Positions 31,795 through 42,865 of a DNA stretch of 64,000 nucleotides are shown here, one piece after another. Numbering within the stretch: position 1 is the first letter of the stretch; each line of letters starts with the position of its first letter. A program made the translations under genes and the position numbers. The stretch is from Ixodes scapularis (taxonomy: Eukaryota; Arthropoda; Arachnida; Ixodida; Ixodidae): assembly GCF_016920785.2 (NCBI RefSeq), contig NW_024609880.1, positions 32,077,152 to 32,141,151 of the forward strand, in the 5' to 3' direction. Under the pieces are notes generated by a model that saw nothing but the letters and a program-made list of their open reading frames with translations, was not told the DNA's origin and did not search any database.

Positions 31795-34700
31795 CTCCGA
31801 CGTTACAGGGAATTGTAAACGGCTTTCATTTTTGTTTGCCTCTTCCTGTTGTAACCTAAATATACGTCGCTTACTTTTTTCCAAACAATGTTTCATATTT
31901 TTTTTCTGAAATATACAACCAATATAACCGGGCAAATAGAACTGCGCCGTTCAGATTAATCAGACAGCGTTCAATGATATCACGTGCCATGTAAGGCCCA
32001 TACCGGCACAAGCAGCCACTGCATTTCTTCGCCAGAGACGGTATTTTATGTTGTTATTTTGGTACTGATCGTATTGGAGGCATTGCAGTTGAAGAAACTC
32101 TCCCACAAGTAGAATTAGGTAAACGTTTTTTCTTCGCTGGAGTTCTTGATCTTTGTCTTCTTCACTGGCAGATCGGCCGGACGCTAAATCCAGCGTCACG
32201 TGCACTGCCTGGTGGTTCTTTTTTATCTCTGAGTGGAGCGAAGACTATGGGCACAAGGTCACAAGACTCACAACTTTGAGAGGTGCTGATATTGTTTTGT
32301 AGCACATGCAGCGAAAGCAGCAACCAAAGCTTCGAGCTCGGACTCGCAGTCTTTCTTTCGGTCCACGGTTTGCGAACTAACCGCGGACATGCGGATTTTT
32401 CCGTAATGACGTCAAGATCCTGTGATACGCACATTTCTTTAGTCCGCGGACCTAGTTCCCTCAACTTGTCCGCCATGAGAACTTTAAGTCTCATTGTAAT
32501 TACTTAGTTCGTTGACTGTTAATTCATGCAGGAAACAAACGGTGAAATTTGGATTACGTACTGTCAAGCTAGGGAGCTAACGTAGAGTTACATTATTGCC
32601 TCGACAGTACATAGTCTATAGCTTCGATTTTAGTGTTTATCCGAGCGTTTTATTTTTAAATATTAATTGAGAGTTTCAGGAATCTTTGAGTTTATGAACA
32701 GTTATACGCAAGTCCCAAAATTTTCAGACAGCACGATACGGTCTTATCAGCAACTAAATTGAATTAGTCGCATTTAAACCCCGGTTTCAAAGATGCGTTT
32801 AATCGTGTTATTTATTTATTATACGCCTCCCCGTTCTATCCCTCCAAATCTTCTTTTCCAAGCTTTAATTGGGGCTCTAGACGCGGTTTCCGGCGACAAA
32901 TTTCCCTCGAATCCGAGGCCTCCCCTTTCCGTTTTATCCGCGATCCGTTGGACCGCAATCTGCGATGGCTCGTACGAAACGAGCACACGCGCGAGCGCGT
33001 CTTTATAATGGGATTATGCGAGTATCGGCGCAAGCGACGGCCGATGCTTCCCAACTCCACGATCGCCGAGTTACGGAGGAAGACGCGATCGAGCACGGCA
33101 AAAGAAGAGGCGTACGCTTATTGCGATTATAATTTCGAAGCGAACGAACCCAATTTAGACACAGTCGAAGAAAAACGGCGCATCGCCGTTTGCAGTTCGA
33201 GTATGATCTGCGTCCTTCGTGTCGGCTTCACATGGCGAAGAGCGAACGCTGTCGCCCCCTTTGGGCCGATAAGAGCGAAGGAGGCGAAGCACGTGACAGC
33301 CATAACGAAGGTACAGGGGCGAGAGGGTCGCCCGAGCAGTTGGAAAAGAGGGAAAGGAGGAACGCCCCTTTTTACTCTATCCCCCTTTTTTTTTTTGGTG
33401 CATCCCAGATGTCGCCTTCGTGTCCCTCAGATATTAGCCTGCCGCTCAAAATTAGTACAAAACCTGTTTTGCTATCTCTATCTCCCGTCCGTGGCTTGGA
33501 CAACACTGCGCGCAAGTAGGGAGACAGACTGTAGTCACGTGTTCCCTTCTGACGTGCTGATTGGCTCACTGGAACCGCAGCCTCGGCAGTTTGCCAAGTT
33601 ACGGCGTTCAAGACTGCCGGCTAACTTTGTTTGCGATCGGGAGTTTGGATCGCAGATTGTAGCGGTGGAAGTTAGCCGCGGGGCGTCTTGGTACTAGTGC
33701 TTCTACGCGCTTACGAGGACACGGTGTGTTTGTTTTTGTATCTGTGTATGTGTTGGGGGCCCTGCACAAAAACTATACAAGCGTGCGCGAATAATCGCGG
33801 CAATGTACTCTGATTTCTCTTGATTTGATTGAGCCCCCAAACTTTGAATAGCTAACGAACTAGTTTTTTTTTTTTTTTTCTGTTTCGAATGGGAGGTTGC
33901 GTTAAAACTGGCTGCGCTCACTCCTGGAAGTTAGGAAGTTTTACGCCTGCACCTGGTGCGCAGGAAATGATGCGATGGAGTGTCCGAGGCGTTTATTAAT
34001 GCTTGATTGCATTCTTGATGAAGTTTACTTTGGCTTTGCCTTGAGAAATGAAGCGTACCACGGCAAGTCAAAGTCGAAAAGAGTTGGCAAGCTGCCGAAC
34101 ACTTGCGCCGCAAACTCCAGTGGCCGCACATAAAAACCGTAAAAAAAAAAAAATAGCAAGGGGACAGAGGGGAGGACTTCGAGACGCTTCGAGAAGACTT
34201 CACCCGCTGTATAAACGTCGAAAACAAGAACAATAATGAACTGCACTTCTGTGATTTCCTTATATTCCCTATTTAGCTCGTTATGGCTACCAATTTCTCG
34301 GATTTAGCAAAATGCTCAATATTCATTAGCTAGCCTGCAGCCTCACCATTACTGAATGCCTAGTATTTTTTCGCCTGTTTAAAATAATTCATATGCACGT
34401 TCGAATATTGCTATACACGTTAAAAGTGTCTCAAAAGCATCTGTATTTTGCGCAAAATTCTCAACTCCATTTTCCTGATTTCCGTCTATTCTCTGTTTGG
34501 CTCGTTAAATTGCTCTTACTAAAATCACCATTGACTATGCTTAACTTTGTTCCGCCTGTCTAAAGTTTGCTTATGTATATTTGTGAAGATTTCTAACTAT
34601 ATTGCAAAAGTGTTTCAGACTTCCTGTTCTTTCGCAGTTCCCCTCATGTAATACATTCCTAGGAATGTCCTTGAGTGCAATCAACTTGAACTTGAACAAG

Positions 34701-35215
34701 AAACCACAAATGCTACAAAAGGATAAAGTGACTCTGCTAGACACGGCGTGGAGCCCGTGGAAGGCCGAGACAGTAGTAAGCGTCCGCTGCGTCCCTCATA
34801 AAGTGAAGTTCTGCATGTGACGCCTTTACCGGCAAATCGAAACGCAACAGCAAATTTTTGAATGCGAGTACTAGTATTTTCTTGTCTCGCACTGTGTGTG
34901 CTGCCCGTATGTATTTACTTATCTTTATTCTTGGATTGGTTTAAAGACTACGTGACCGCGTCGATGCCGATGAGGGGCTTCTCCCCTGCAGATTGTTCCC
35001 CTCCCGCCTGCACAATGTGTTGACGAAAAGTCTATTCTCTTGGTGGGCGTATACTGTAAGGAAGCTTGCTGAAACGCTTCATTTCGGACGCAGAGACTCG
35101 GAAAGAACAGCAACTATATTTCCCCGCATGGCTTAATTAGTGATCTAATAAGATAAGCCGGTGATACGTGTTCTTGTATAGGCTCCCTACGGGAGCCAGA
35201 GTTGCAAGTCTGTTT
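31795..35215. other. Long stretch without recognised genes (contains the ORF at 32948)
   Basis: Mostly non-coding. A CpG-rich block spans 32870-33690. A minus-strand open frame (32162-32494) begins MRLKVLMADKLREL and is motif-free. T and A runs lie at 33864-33879 and 34141-34153. No TE ends were identified. Confidence 0.3.
32948..33697 (+). CDS. Hypothetical 249-codon open frame in a CpG-rich block
   Basis: The longest uninterrupted frame in the non-TE part of the window. Its first third is basic with many Arg/Lys and Glu (for example RERVFIMGLCEYRRKRRP), its middle contains a Phe run from a T stretch, and no domain or signal is recognisable. A second frame on the same strand (33190-33519) and a minus-strand frame overlap it, so the openness may merely reflect high GC with few stop codons. 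No splice donor or ATG context decides the matter. I rate it as more likely chance than gene. Confidence 0.15.
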   Translation: MDRNLRWLVRNEHTRERVFIMGLCEYRRKRRPMLPNSTIAELRRKTRSSTAKEEAYAYCDYNFEANEPNLDTVEEKRRIAVCSSSMICVLRVGFTWRRANAVAPFGPIRAKEAKHVTAITKVQGREGRPSSWKRGKGGTPLFTLSPFFFLVHPRCRLRVPQILACRSKLVQNLFCYLYLPSVAWTTLRASRETDCSHVFPSDVLIGSLEPQPRQFAKLRRSRLPANFVCDREFGSQIVAVEVSRGASWY

Positions 35216-35420
35216 TCCACGTGCCGCCGCGCCGCTATTCGCCGAGATCCGATCACGTGAGGATCCGGATCAAACGCCGTGCAGGAAGGTAGACGTTGCA
35301 CGCGGTCCGACAGTACGCACCCCTGCTTTTGAGCGCGCTGCGCGCCTCGAACGCGCGGCGCCGCTATTCGCCGAATTCAGTCACGTGAGGAGCAGGATTA
35401 ACATGCCGTGCAGGAAAAGC
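35216..35420 (+). repeat. Tandem duplication at the 5' edge of gypsy-3
   Basis: A segment with GCGCCGCTATTCGCCGA, then TCACGTGAGGA and GCCGTGCAGGAA, occurs at about 35225-35290 and again at 35358-35417 (spacing about 133 bp). The second copy runs into the RT frame. Confidence 0.65.
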
Positions 35421-36021
35421 TGTTGAATGAATCCGTCCAAAGCATGCTGGACTTGGGTTTAATTGAGCCTGGAGATTGTGATTACATCTCTCCGATGTTC
35501 ATTATCGAGAGCGCCGGTAAAGAACCGCGGCCATGCATTGACTACCGCAAACTCAACGCGATAACCAAGAAAAAGTGTTTCCCATCCCGAATGTTGAGGC
35601 ACTCCTTGAAAAGGTTTCGGCGGCGCCGTACGTGTCAACACGAGACCTCGTGCAGGGCTACTGGCAAGTGCCTCTCACGGAGTACGCTAGTAGGCCGGCA
35701 GCTTTCATTACCCCTCTCGGAACGTTCCGCCCGCTTGTCCTTTCTTTTGGACTTCAGAGCGCGCCCTCTGTTTTTTCCAAGCTAATGAGCGAAGTGCTCA
35801 AGGGTGCCGAGTCTTTCGCAGTTCCCTACCTCGATGACGTATCTATTTTTTCCAGTACCCGTGAGCAGCACTTGCAGCACCTACGGGAAGTATTCGCTAG
35901 AATACAGAAAGCAGGTTTAACTCTGAAAATGGCCAAATGTCGTCTCGCCAAGGCTGAAGTTCAGTATCTGGGCCACGTTGTGGGCCAAGGGAAGCGACGC
36001 CCGTCCGAAATGAAGGTTATG
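35408..36021 (+). pseudogene. Gypsy-3 reverse transcriptase
   Basis: Frame 1 (to about 35580) has MLDLGLIEPGDCDYISPMF and CIDYRKLNAITKK, the fingers. A one-base loss near 35583 shifts to the frame of 35575: FPIPNVEALLEKVS, STRDLVQGYWQVPL (first catalytic D), PLGTFRPLVLSFGLQSAPS and VPYLDDVSIFS, where the LDD of the YxDD box supplies the other two aspartates. HLREVFARIQKAGLTL and YLGHVVGQGKRRP complete the palm/thumb. The frame reaches the insertion point after the codons for KV and ATG at 36019-36021. Confidence 0.9.
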
Positions 36022-36318
36022 CACTCTTAAAAAAAAGGGTGCGCAAAGAGACCAATCGCCATCTTTCATCCCCGCGACCCTAGCGCCCCCTATCCAGAAG
36101 CGGTAACTCGAGCAGTTCGTCCCGCGGGCATTTCGTTGCTCCCGCTGGAGTTGATCCCCTAACGAATACTTTAGACCCCTCGTCAATAATGGCTGCCGCA
36201 AGCCTTCGATGAAGTGGACGAAGCATCACTCGAGTAGCTATTTTGGAAAGAAGCCTTGGCAAAACAAGATTTTGGCCCCGGGATTTAGAAATTGTGACTA
36301 CGCGCGCATATTTGGTGA

Positions 36319-36508
36319 ATGTTTCCGGCCGCGAAAAACATGAGAACGGAATCCGAGCGACACAGAGGCGCCGGAGACGAGGCTACCTACTCTCCGACTG
36401 CCGCGCGCGCGCCCGAGTTTGAACTGGAGGTGACGGTTGACCCAGTTGACCGGTGCCGGTGCGGTGGAAGCCTCGTCGGATGCAATCGGAGTGGCGACCG
36501 ATTGAACG
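36319..36508 (+). CDS. Candidate first exon of the gene inside the CACTC element
   Basis: A CpG-rich open segment with ATG at 36340 (MRTESERHRGAG) in frame with an earlier ATG at 36319. It ends in CTGAACG followed by GTGAGT, a consensus splice donor. The encoded text is acidic and Ser/Thr-rich with a short Cys-rich patch (DRCRCGGSLVGC). About 2.5 kb separates it from the next supported exon. It belongs to that gene only by inference from strand, position and donor. Confidence 0.35.
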
Positions 36509-39030
36509 GTGAGTTTTGATTGCTTTGGCTACTTGTTGAGCAGCAGAAATGTTATAGTCATTTCAGAACGTACTTCATAAAGTCGCAGGGTTACCCTGTA
36601 CGATAGGCGCTCGCTCTCTGACGCGGTAGGGCGCGTACTCGTCCATGTTAGCGTGCAAACGAGGCCTAGCACTTCAAAACTAGACCCAGCGGCAATCAGT
36701 TCATCAAACAAACGATGTCACACCGGCAGATGGTTTCGTCGACGCAGCTGCGTTTCAATGCCACTTAGGTTCATCGAAAAGTACCCGTGTTCGTTTCATC
36801 GACCAACCTTGCGGCGCATCATCGGAAGCGTCTTTCTGCATATATCGCCTCGGTCGGCGACCAAGGCGATGCGAGCTTGACAAAGCCGTTGCGGTTCGCA
36901 TGAGGCCTGGTGCGAATTCGCGCCTCGAGAGTAAAGTTTCGCGCTTTTAGGCGAAAGGTATGGTCGTATCCGGTATGCGGAAATAAACATGTTCTCGATC
37001 AATATTAAAGTGTCCCCGAGCGGAGCGAAGGGTTTCAGCGCATAGTGCGGACGGTTTGAAAGCGGCGATCGCCAATTCATTTGTGGCGTATCAGAGTCGC
37101 CTGGGCAAGTCTGCTTTAGTTGAGGTAGGCTTGCGGCGAACGAAGTTAAACCAATAATGCAATTCCGTGGTGAAAAAACAAAAAAACAAAACGAAGTCGA
37201 CGAAACGTTGTACAAGCACGTATCGACGAAATTGAGCGGTGCCGCGAAGTCGTGCGCGCGCGCGTTTAGTGAAGCATTATTTTATGTTTTTACTTTCTCT
37301 GCGGGTTTCCGAGTGTCTTTCGGCCTATATGTTTCGGCCGATGCTGGCCGGCTCTGCGGCAGGGTTTATAGTTTCAACCATGGTCGGGAATCACCAAATT
37401 GGAATTGAACTTGAACGCTGTAATGATGCACTTGTTTATAGAGCCCATCGTGGAGGTGTTTTGTCTTGTAATACTTCTGCTTTTGAGATCTTCACTTCGG
37501 AGTTTGCTTTCGCTGTGTGTAACTTGTGCTCGTGGCTTCGAAATGTGTTTTGTATTCTTCAAAGCTGCTCTTGTAATCTTCGTTCAAAAGTTTTCTTTTT
37601 TTTTTTTATGCTTGTTATTGATAGCTGTGTTTCCTTTGGGCTCTGAGCATTTTCATTGCTTTGGACTCTGAGCATTTTCAAACAGTCTGGTTAGGACACG
37701 CGTGTCAAAACATAAATTTTACGCGAATAAACAAAAAAAAAAAAAAAATTTAGAGCAATATTTATTTATTTATTCATTTATTTTTTTATTTATTTCTTGA
37801 AAGTACCCGCAGAGCCCGAAGCCATTACAGAGGGTGAGAGGCACATACATAAAATCAAGATAGTAATATAGTAACAAGTGAACAATATTGAATATGCAAC
37901 AAAGAAAAACAACATGTCAAAGGTCACAGCTAAAATAGTTAGTTATTGCGCGAGACGCGATTTAGTCGGTAATCACGTCCTTTCCACTTGTTTTCTCTCG
38001 GGTGCGGGGAGGAGAGGTGGATTGCCTTGGCCATCGCGTTGAGGTGGAGAAATGGTATGCCAATCGTATTCGGGGGGAAATTGCGTATTACCATTCCGTG
38101 ACGTCATGGAATTAATAGAAAATTAATCTCGCGCCGTCAATATTGCTAAAAATTGTTTTTGCGCAAACTTTATTTTTTTGGCACTTGTATCCCTTACAAA
38201 CTGTTTAAAAGAATTTTTTTTCAGGGGTCCTTTAGGGTGCAATTTCTCGTCTTGACTGTCATTCAATTTCGCATAAATAAATTCTCGTTATGACAGACTC
38301 TATGCTTTATGACAGTATCTTACATATAGCATAGGGTATTACCACATAACATCGTCATTTTGGAACAGAAGTAGCCGCAATAAAAAATAAAAACAAGTCA
38401 TGTAAAAATAAATTTGCACATGCCATGAACAGTTGTTATCCCGACACAAAATGTTGCTATAGCTCCATTTAAAGAGCACTTTAATTTTGAGTTGGCGTAG
38501 CACCTCCTAAATACCAATACCTTAGCCCTTAATTTTCTTTCTCGATTATCATATTTCAGTGCAGGGTATATAGTGGACAGTGCCATGTTAGCATTGGCCT
38601 AGAACTCGTGTTCAGTTGGTGAGAATACGTGTTCCAGCTGAATGCAAATGCAGCACTTTTTCCAGTCTGCCTTGCGATGACCTATGAGAGGGGTTAGGAT
38701 CCAGCAACACTAAGGCCCTTCGATCTAGGAGGCATTGAACTAACTGAGTAATCTCTGATTATTCAGCTTCTTAAACTATTGATTTCGGCCTTGTAGGCTT
38801 CTTTGTCTCTTGAATGTTATTAGAAAAAATACTTTTGATGTAGCAAAAAAATTCGACCACAGGTGGAGAACAGACATATGGAAAAGGGTTGATTTATGAA
38901 GAGATGTTCAGGGCGAAAACAAGCTGGTGCTAGTTAATTAAGACTGTGTCTGCCTGTACTTTCTTTTTCGAAATCTCTGAGTGTTTTTACTATGTTCAAG
39001 ATTGGTTTACTTCGTTCCTTCTAATTTTAG
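36509..39030. other. Intron-like region of the CACTC element
   Basis: Contains dispersed-repeat text with TTTCGTCGAC and GTTTCATCGACCAAC (36725-36815), also seen reversed at 58800-58925. Plus-strand open frames at 37157-37671 are hydrophobic and low in complexity, with no motif. AT-rich from 37700. Confidence 0.35.
37756..37900 (-). repeat. LINE 3' tail with AAAT repeat
   Basis: The minus strand reads CCCTCTGTAATGGCTTCGGG and GCTCTGCGGGTACTTTCAAG, then (AAAT)n. This is the typical ending of CR1-like arthropod LINEs and resembles the tail at 1440-1640. Confidence 0.5.
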
Positions 39031-39244
39031 GAAGCTGCAAGCATCCTCGCCCACGACTGAAGATTGAACTTTCATAGCCGGCCACATGGACGCAATGAGA
39101 AGAGAAAGGAAGGGTGCGACTACGTATATGGAGATGGTGAAAGATGCCATGAAGAGGACATTTGGGCAAGGAGGGTACATCAGCATACACCCTACAATCT
39201 TCAACATCGTAGACGACTATCCAGGCCTAAAGCTCACAGACCAG
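39031..39244 (+). CDS. Exon A of the CACTC-borne gene
   Basis: Acceptor CTTCTAATTTTAG ends at 39030; donor CAG/GTAATA follows 39244. From ATG at 39086 the frame reads MDAMRRERKG, then VKDAMKRTFGQGGYISIHPT and NIVDDYPGLKLTDQ in phase 0. Upstream of that ATG the same frame has a TGA (39064-39066). The exon therefore either begins translation at 39086 or carries a nonsense mutation. The pattern 'short basic region, then a segment ending yPgL..tDQ' fits a widespread uncharacterised metazoan family in which the next exon begins IxxEFxRIT. I do not know its function. Confidence 0.6.
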
Positions 39245-39643
39245 GTAATATGTTGCTTACTAACGATATTGCTCAGGCCTTTAGGAGCAGTAAGTTCCCT
39301 GATAAGACCACGACCACCCCCATTATGGTGCATTCGCTCTGCTAGCGAATGGAAGCTCCTGCAGGGAGATATGATTGGCTCGGTGACGCGGTTGGGGAAA
39401 ATGTTCCCCAACGCACAGATCTGCTTTGCGGTTGCGGCTCCAGTCCTGGCATAAATGCGCCGTTAGTCCTGTCATGATGAAATCTGGTACCATGATGGGT
39501 CTCCTTTTTTATCCCACTTACATCAATTACGATTTTGTTACAACTAATAAGTCATGATTGTTTTTCGTTTTTTTCTTTTTTTAAATAGCAGTTTACAAAT
39601 ATCTTCAAGTAGACTGAAGGTGTGAAAATAATTTTTCTTGCAG

Positions 39644-39814
39644 ATCTTTGCACTGTCTTTTTGTATTAGTACTGGCGCCAAGGCAAAGGAGCGATTTATG
39701 GATGTTGCCTCAGAAAACCTGCCAACTGTTCTCATGGTGACTGAGGGAAAACCAAGACCGGCCCTGTTCTGCGATATCATTGTGAGGCTTCATGATGCAG
39801 AAGATATAAAAAAG
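39644..39814 (+). CDS. Exon B1 of the CACTC-borne gene
   Basis: Acceptor TTTTTCTTGCAG ends at 39643; donor AAAAAG/GTGCAC follows 39814. Exactly 171 bp, phase 0 at both ends, open throughout. Contains KAKERFMDVASENLPTVLMV, TEGKPRP and HDAEDIKK. It is paralogous to exon B2 at 40691-40862: both have xASENLxTVLxxTEGK and a following E-D-x-K/E pattern. One of the two is presumably a diverged duplicate. Confidence 0.6.
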
Positions 39815-40690
39815 GTGCACTTTACCCTTTGTTGTATTACACTTTCTTTTTCAGCACATTTGCAGTAAATGAAGCCGTTGTCCGTCTTTTGCTATTAATT
39901 TCCTTCCAAGGGCTCAGCTTACGGGTTGGCAGAAACTACGGGCTCTCTGGACAAGTATTTCATTACCTGACCCTGCCCTCATGCACATGAGTATGTGCAG
40001 AAAGCATGGTCACCAGTTTTATGATCGAGACAGCTGGCTGGATCTCAGAGCATACCCAATGTGATAACAAGGTTTAAAATGGCACTGCCCTGCCAACCTG
40101 TTGGAAGTTTTCAAAAGAGCAAGCACACTGTCCTTGCCCTGTTGCTCAATTCAGTGGGAATTATTCAAGTTCACCATGCCTTTAAAAAAAATTTCTCCTC
40201 ATAGGCCAGTTCTTGCTTGCCTTTTTTATAGCAGCATTATAAGGGAGGTTTCTCCTGCTGAGCGAGATTCGGTGCAGCTGAGATGCATCTGATCGAAACT
40301 GGCCAACCAAAAACACTGCGCATTCTGAATTAGTTGGCTTATGTAAAAAATTGGGGTACCTCATACTTGTTTTATTCCTTTGTTTATTCTAAAGTAAGTA
40401 TTAACAAAATTTCTCAAAGCACGGGCAAAACTAAATGTGATCACAAGCATAATGAGATGTGCTTGGAACGAATTACTTTCAGAAAACTGATAACACCATA
40501 GCCTTATTAACTGGCATTTCCTCCATGGCAAAAGCAAGCACCACGAGTCTTTTATTATCCCACTGACATCTTTGCAATTACGATTCTCTTTCTCATAATA
40601 AATTTGGAATCTTTTTTTCTTATCTCCTGCTTTTCTACAGGGTAGTTTACGATTTATTGGCTCACTAAAGATCTGCTATTTTTATTTCAG

Positions 40691-40862
40691 ATTTCTGCTG
40701 AGTTTCATCGCATCACAAGCATCGATGCCGAGCAAAGCTCTTTTTAAATTGCCTCAGAAAACCTGGCGACCGTCCTTGAACTGACAGAGGGCAAGACAAA
40801 AAAGGACAATTTCTACCAGACTGTTGAAAGTATGGATGATGTTAAAGAATCGGAGAAACAAG
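40691..40862 (+). pseudogene. Exon B2 (duplicate of B1, with a stop)
   Basis: Acceptor TTTTATTTCAG ends at 40690; donor CAAG/GTATAC. Starts ISAEFHRITSIDAEQSSF, then an in-frame TAA at 40745-40747, then IASENLATVLELTEGKTKK. It keeps the N-terminal part (EFHRIT) better than B1 but is interrupted by the stop, so the active transcript, if any, would use B1. The 172-bp length leaves the phase one base off if AAG is the exon end. Confidence 0.6.
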
Positions 40863-42186
40863 GTATACCTGCTTTAGAATTTAGCCTTCATTGACTGTTA
40901 GCGGAAGTCCAAGTCCAGCTAGCTTTCTATTGCAACCGAATTGGTGCCGACTCAGTTCATGTGATAGGTGGGTGCAAACTATGTAAACTAAATTTGAGAT
41001 ATCTAACAGTGAGCTGTACGGCATCTGAAATTCCAAATGCTTCTGTACATTAATTTTGAATTGTGAGTGACCGTCTGGTGATGAGTAACATTAAAAAAAA
41101 TAGGTGAATGACTGCATTTAAAAAGAAATATAAATTTGCATTACTGATGTGATGCTTAAATACAGCCTTCATATTTTGTGTTGAATTGCCGTGACACTTG
41201 GCACTGAGCACAATTGAATGGATTAGTTTAAAAAACAATCTACTAGCATGGGTGATTAATCTGTTATTAACTGTGTGCATATGAGGAAACAAAATCAGGT
41301 CCTTATTTCTCACCTGGTAGGATTTGACTGCATGGTATTACTGTTTCACCCTATGCCCGGATGCAGCAGATGCTAAGAGCAATCCCATTTAATCGTGCTC
41401 TTTGTACATAGCACATAACACATGTCGCCGCGCCCGCTCTCTAAGGACACATAACACTAGCACGGCTTTGAATTTGCTTTGATGGCTCGCAGCATCCGCT
41501 GCGCCCTGACTAAGATGATACAGAGTATAGTGTAGAAGGTGGTTGGACAAAAAAATTCTGAAGTGTCTGTGCTATGTGGTATGAAAATATTTTAAAAGGA
41601 TACTTGACAAAATTTGAAATATACCCATCGTGTTCAGAAATAGGCTGAATATGATCAACAATATCTTTAAATGACAATCTCACGTTTGTATTTTGAGCCT
41701 GAAGGCTGAATTTTTTGTTAGAAACAAAATACCTTTCTGGCTTTAATGCAAGGCATTAGATGCATCTGTGTTAAGAGCCTTTGCACATACATCAACCGCA
41801 TCTAGGAGTTTTAGATATCGCAGTGCTCCCGAAACTTACTGTTGACCGGAGATGGTCCATCTTTTGCGTTGTTTGTGCTACTCCTTGGCTCACCAGTCGA
41901 ACAACGTGGTAAAGTTTGGGTACCCGATGATGACCTAGCCTGGAGAAGATATTCCAGCTGCTCCAATGACCAATTTAGCTTTGATTTGCCAAGAACAATA
42001 TTAGGGTAACTGGTTTGGGGTGTTAGGTTTAGGGAGTATGTCCTGAACCTGTTTCAGCTAGTCTATCATCAGTTACCTGCATCTGCTTATCATCAGTTAC
42101 TTGTATCTGCTCTAAGGGAAGGCCTCTCTTTTTGTTAGAAAGCTTTCGATTTTATGATTTGTTTTAATTCCCAACCTTTGTTTCAG
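40863..42186. other. Intron-like stretch of the CACTC element
   Basis: No exon could be supported, although the family would be expected to have one more exon here. A 24-bp near-repeat (TATCATCAGTTACYTGYATCTGC) lies at 42064-42112. Confidence 0.3.
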
Positions 42187-42444
42187 ACATGCCCCGCAGT
42201 CTATTCCATCGAAGTGTGTCCCAGGACCTCGACAGAGCGCTGCAGTGTGATTTTTGTAAATCAGGCTTATGAGACAGAGGGCCCTCTGGAAGCTGTGGCA
42301 CTTTGTTTCTGCCTGGCATGGGTTTTCGACCTTCAGTACCTCGTTAAATATTTTCGCACATTTGTTTGTTTTGAGAGACTTGTAGGTCTCAAACATTCAA
42401 AGCTGGGCTGCATGGGCACAAGGCTGCTGACCAGCCTAAATTAA
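42187..42444 (+). CDS. Terminal exon of the CACTC-borne gene
   Basis: Acceptor CCTTTGTTTCAG ends at 42186. Open for 85 codons to a TAA stop at 42442-42444. The text EAVALCFCLAWVFDLQYLVK, then FVCFERLVGL and GTRLLTSLN, matches the shape of the conserved C-terminal block of the same uncharacterised family (an 'EA.AL.F.L.YVF...YP......F.ER' pattern), known to me from fish, cnidarian and arthropod predicted proteins, some labelled SAM-domain-containing. No catalytic motif. Its location within transposon ends makes it either cargo or a TE-encoded accessory protein. Confidence 0.6.
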   Translation, partial: TCPAVYSIEVCPRTSTERCSVIFVNQAYETEGPLEAVALCFCLAWVFDLQYLVKYFRTFVCFERLVGLKHSKLGCMGTRLLTSLN

Positions 42445-42636
42445 AAAAAAAAAGTTTTTTTCCACAGATGTTGTTAAAAGAATGTTGTTCTGGGCTTTTT
42501 TAATGCATCGAAGGAATGCGTTCGCATTTAATTGACCATCATTGTTACTTTCTTGAGCACATGTATTCCTGAAGGTCTAAAACCCATGCCAAATTTTTTG
42601 TTCTGTTTTTTTTTTTTTTTTTTTTTAATTTATAAA

Positions 42637-42865
42637 TATAAGGTGACCCAAGTCACCGGGCTCGATCAAAAATGGACCGTAAAAATCGTCGCCTTCACGT
42701 CGTAGACCTTGGCAAGTTTATTCGCCCTGTTATTTACAGAAAAAGAGCTACGCTTTGTAATTAAAAAAAAACCGACCTGTGAAATGCACCTTTGACGAAA
42801 AATTTTGATCGCTACGTACAGGCGTCAAATTTTAGGTCGAGCCTGGGGACTTGAGTCATCTTATA
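42637..42865. mobile_element. 229-bp MITE inside the CACTC element
   Basis: Left end TATAAGGTGACCCAAGTC; the reverse complement of the right end is TATAAGATGACTCAAGTC. The pairing continues through GGGCTCGA- or AGGCTCGA-like text for about 35 bp. Flanking sequence on both sides is itself a near-duplicate (TTTCTTGAGCA to AATTTATAAATATA at 42551-42640 and 42877-42955). Confidence 0.72.

Noticed and set aside
32948..33697. A confident host gene
   Set aside because: No domain, overlapping frames on both strands, and high GC make a chance open frame more likely; kept only as a low-confidence entry.
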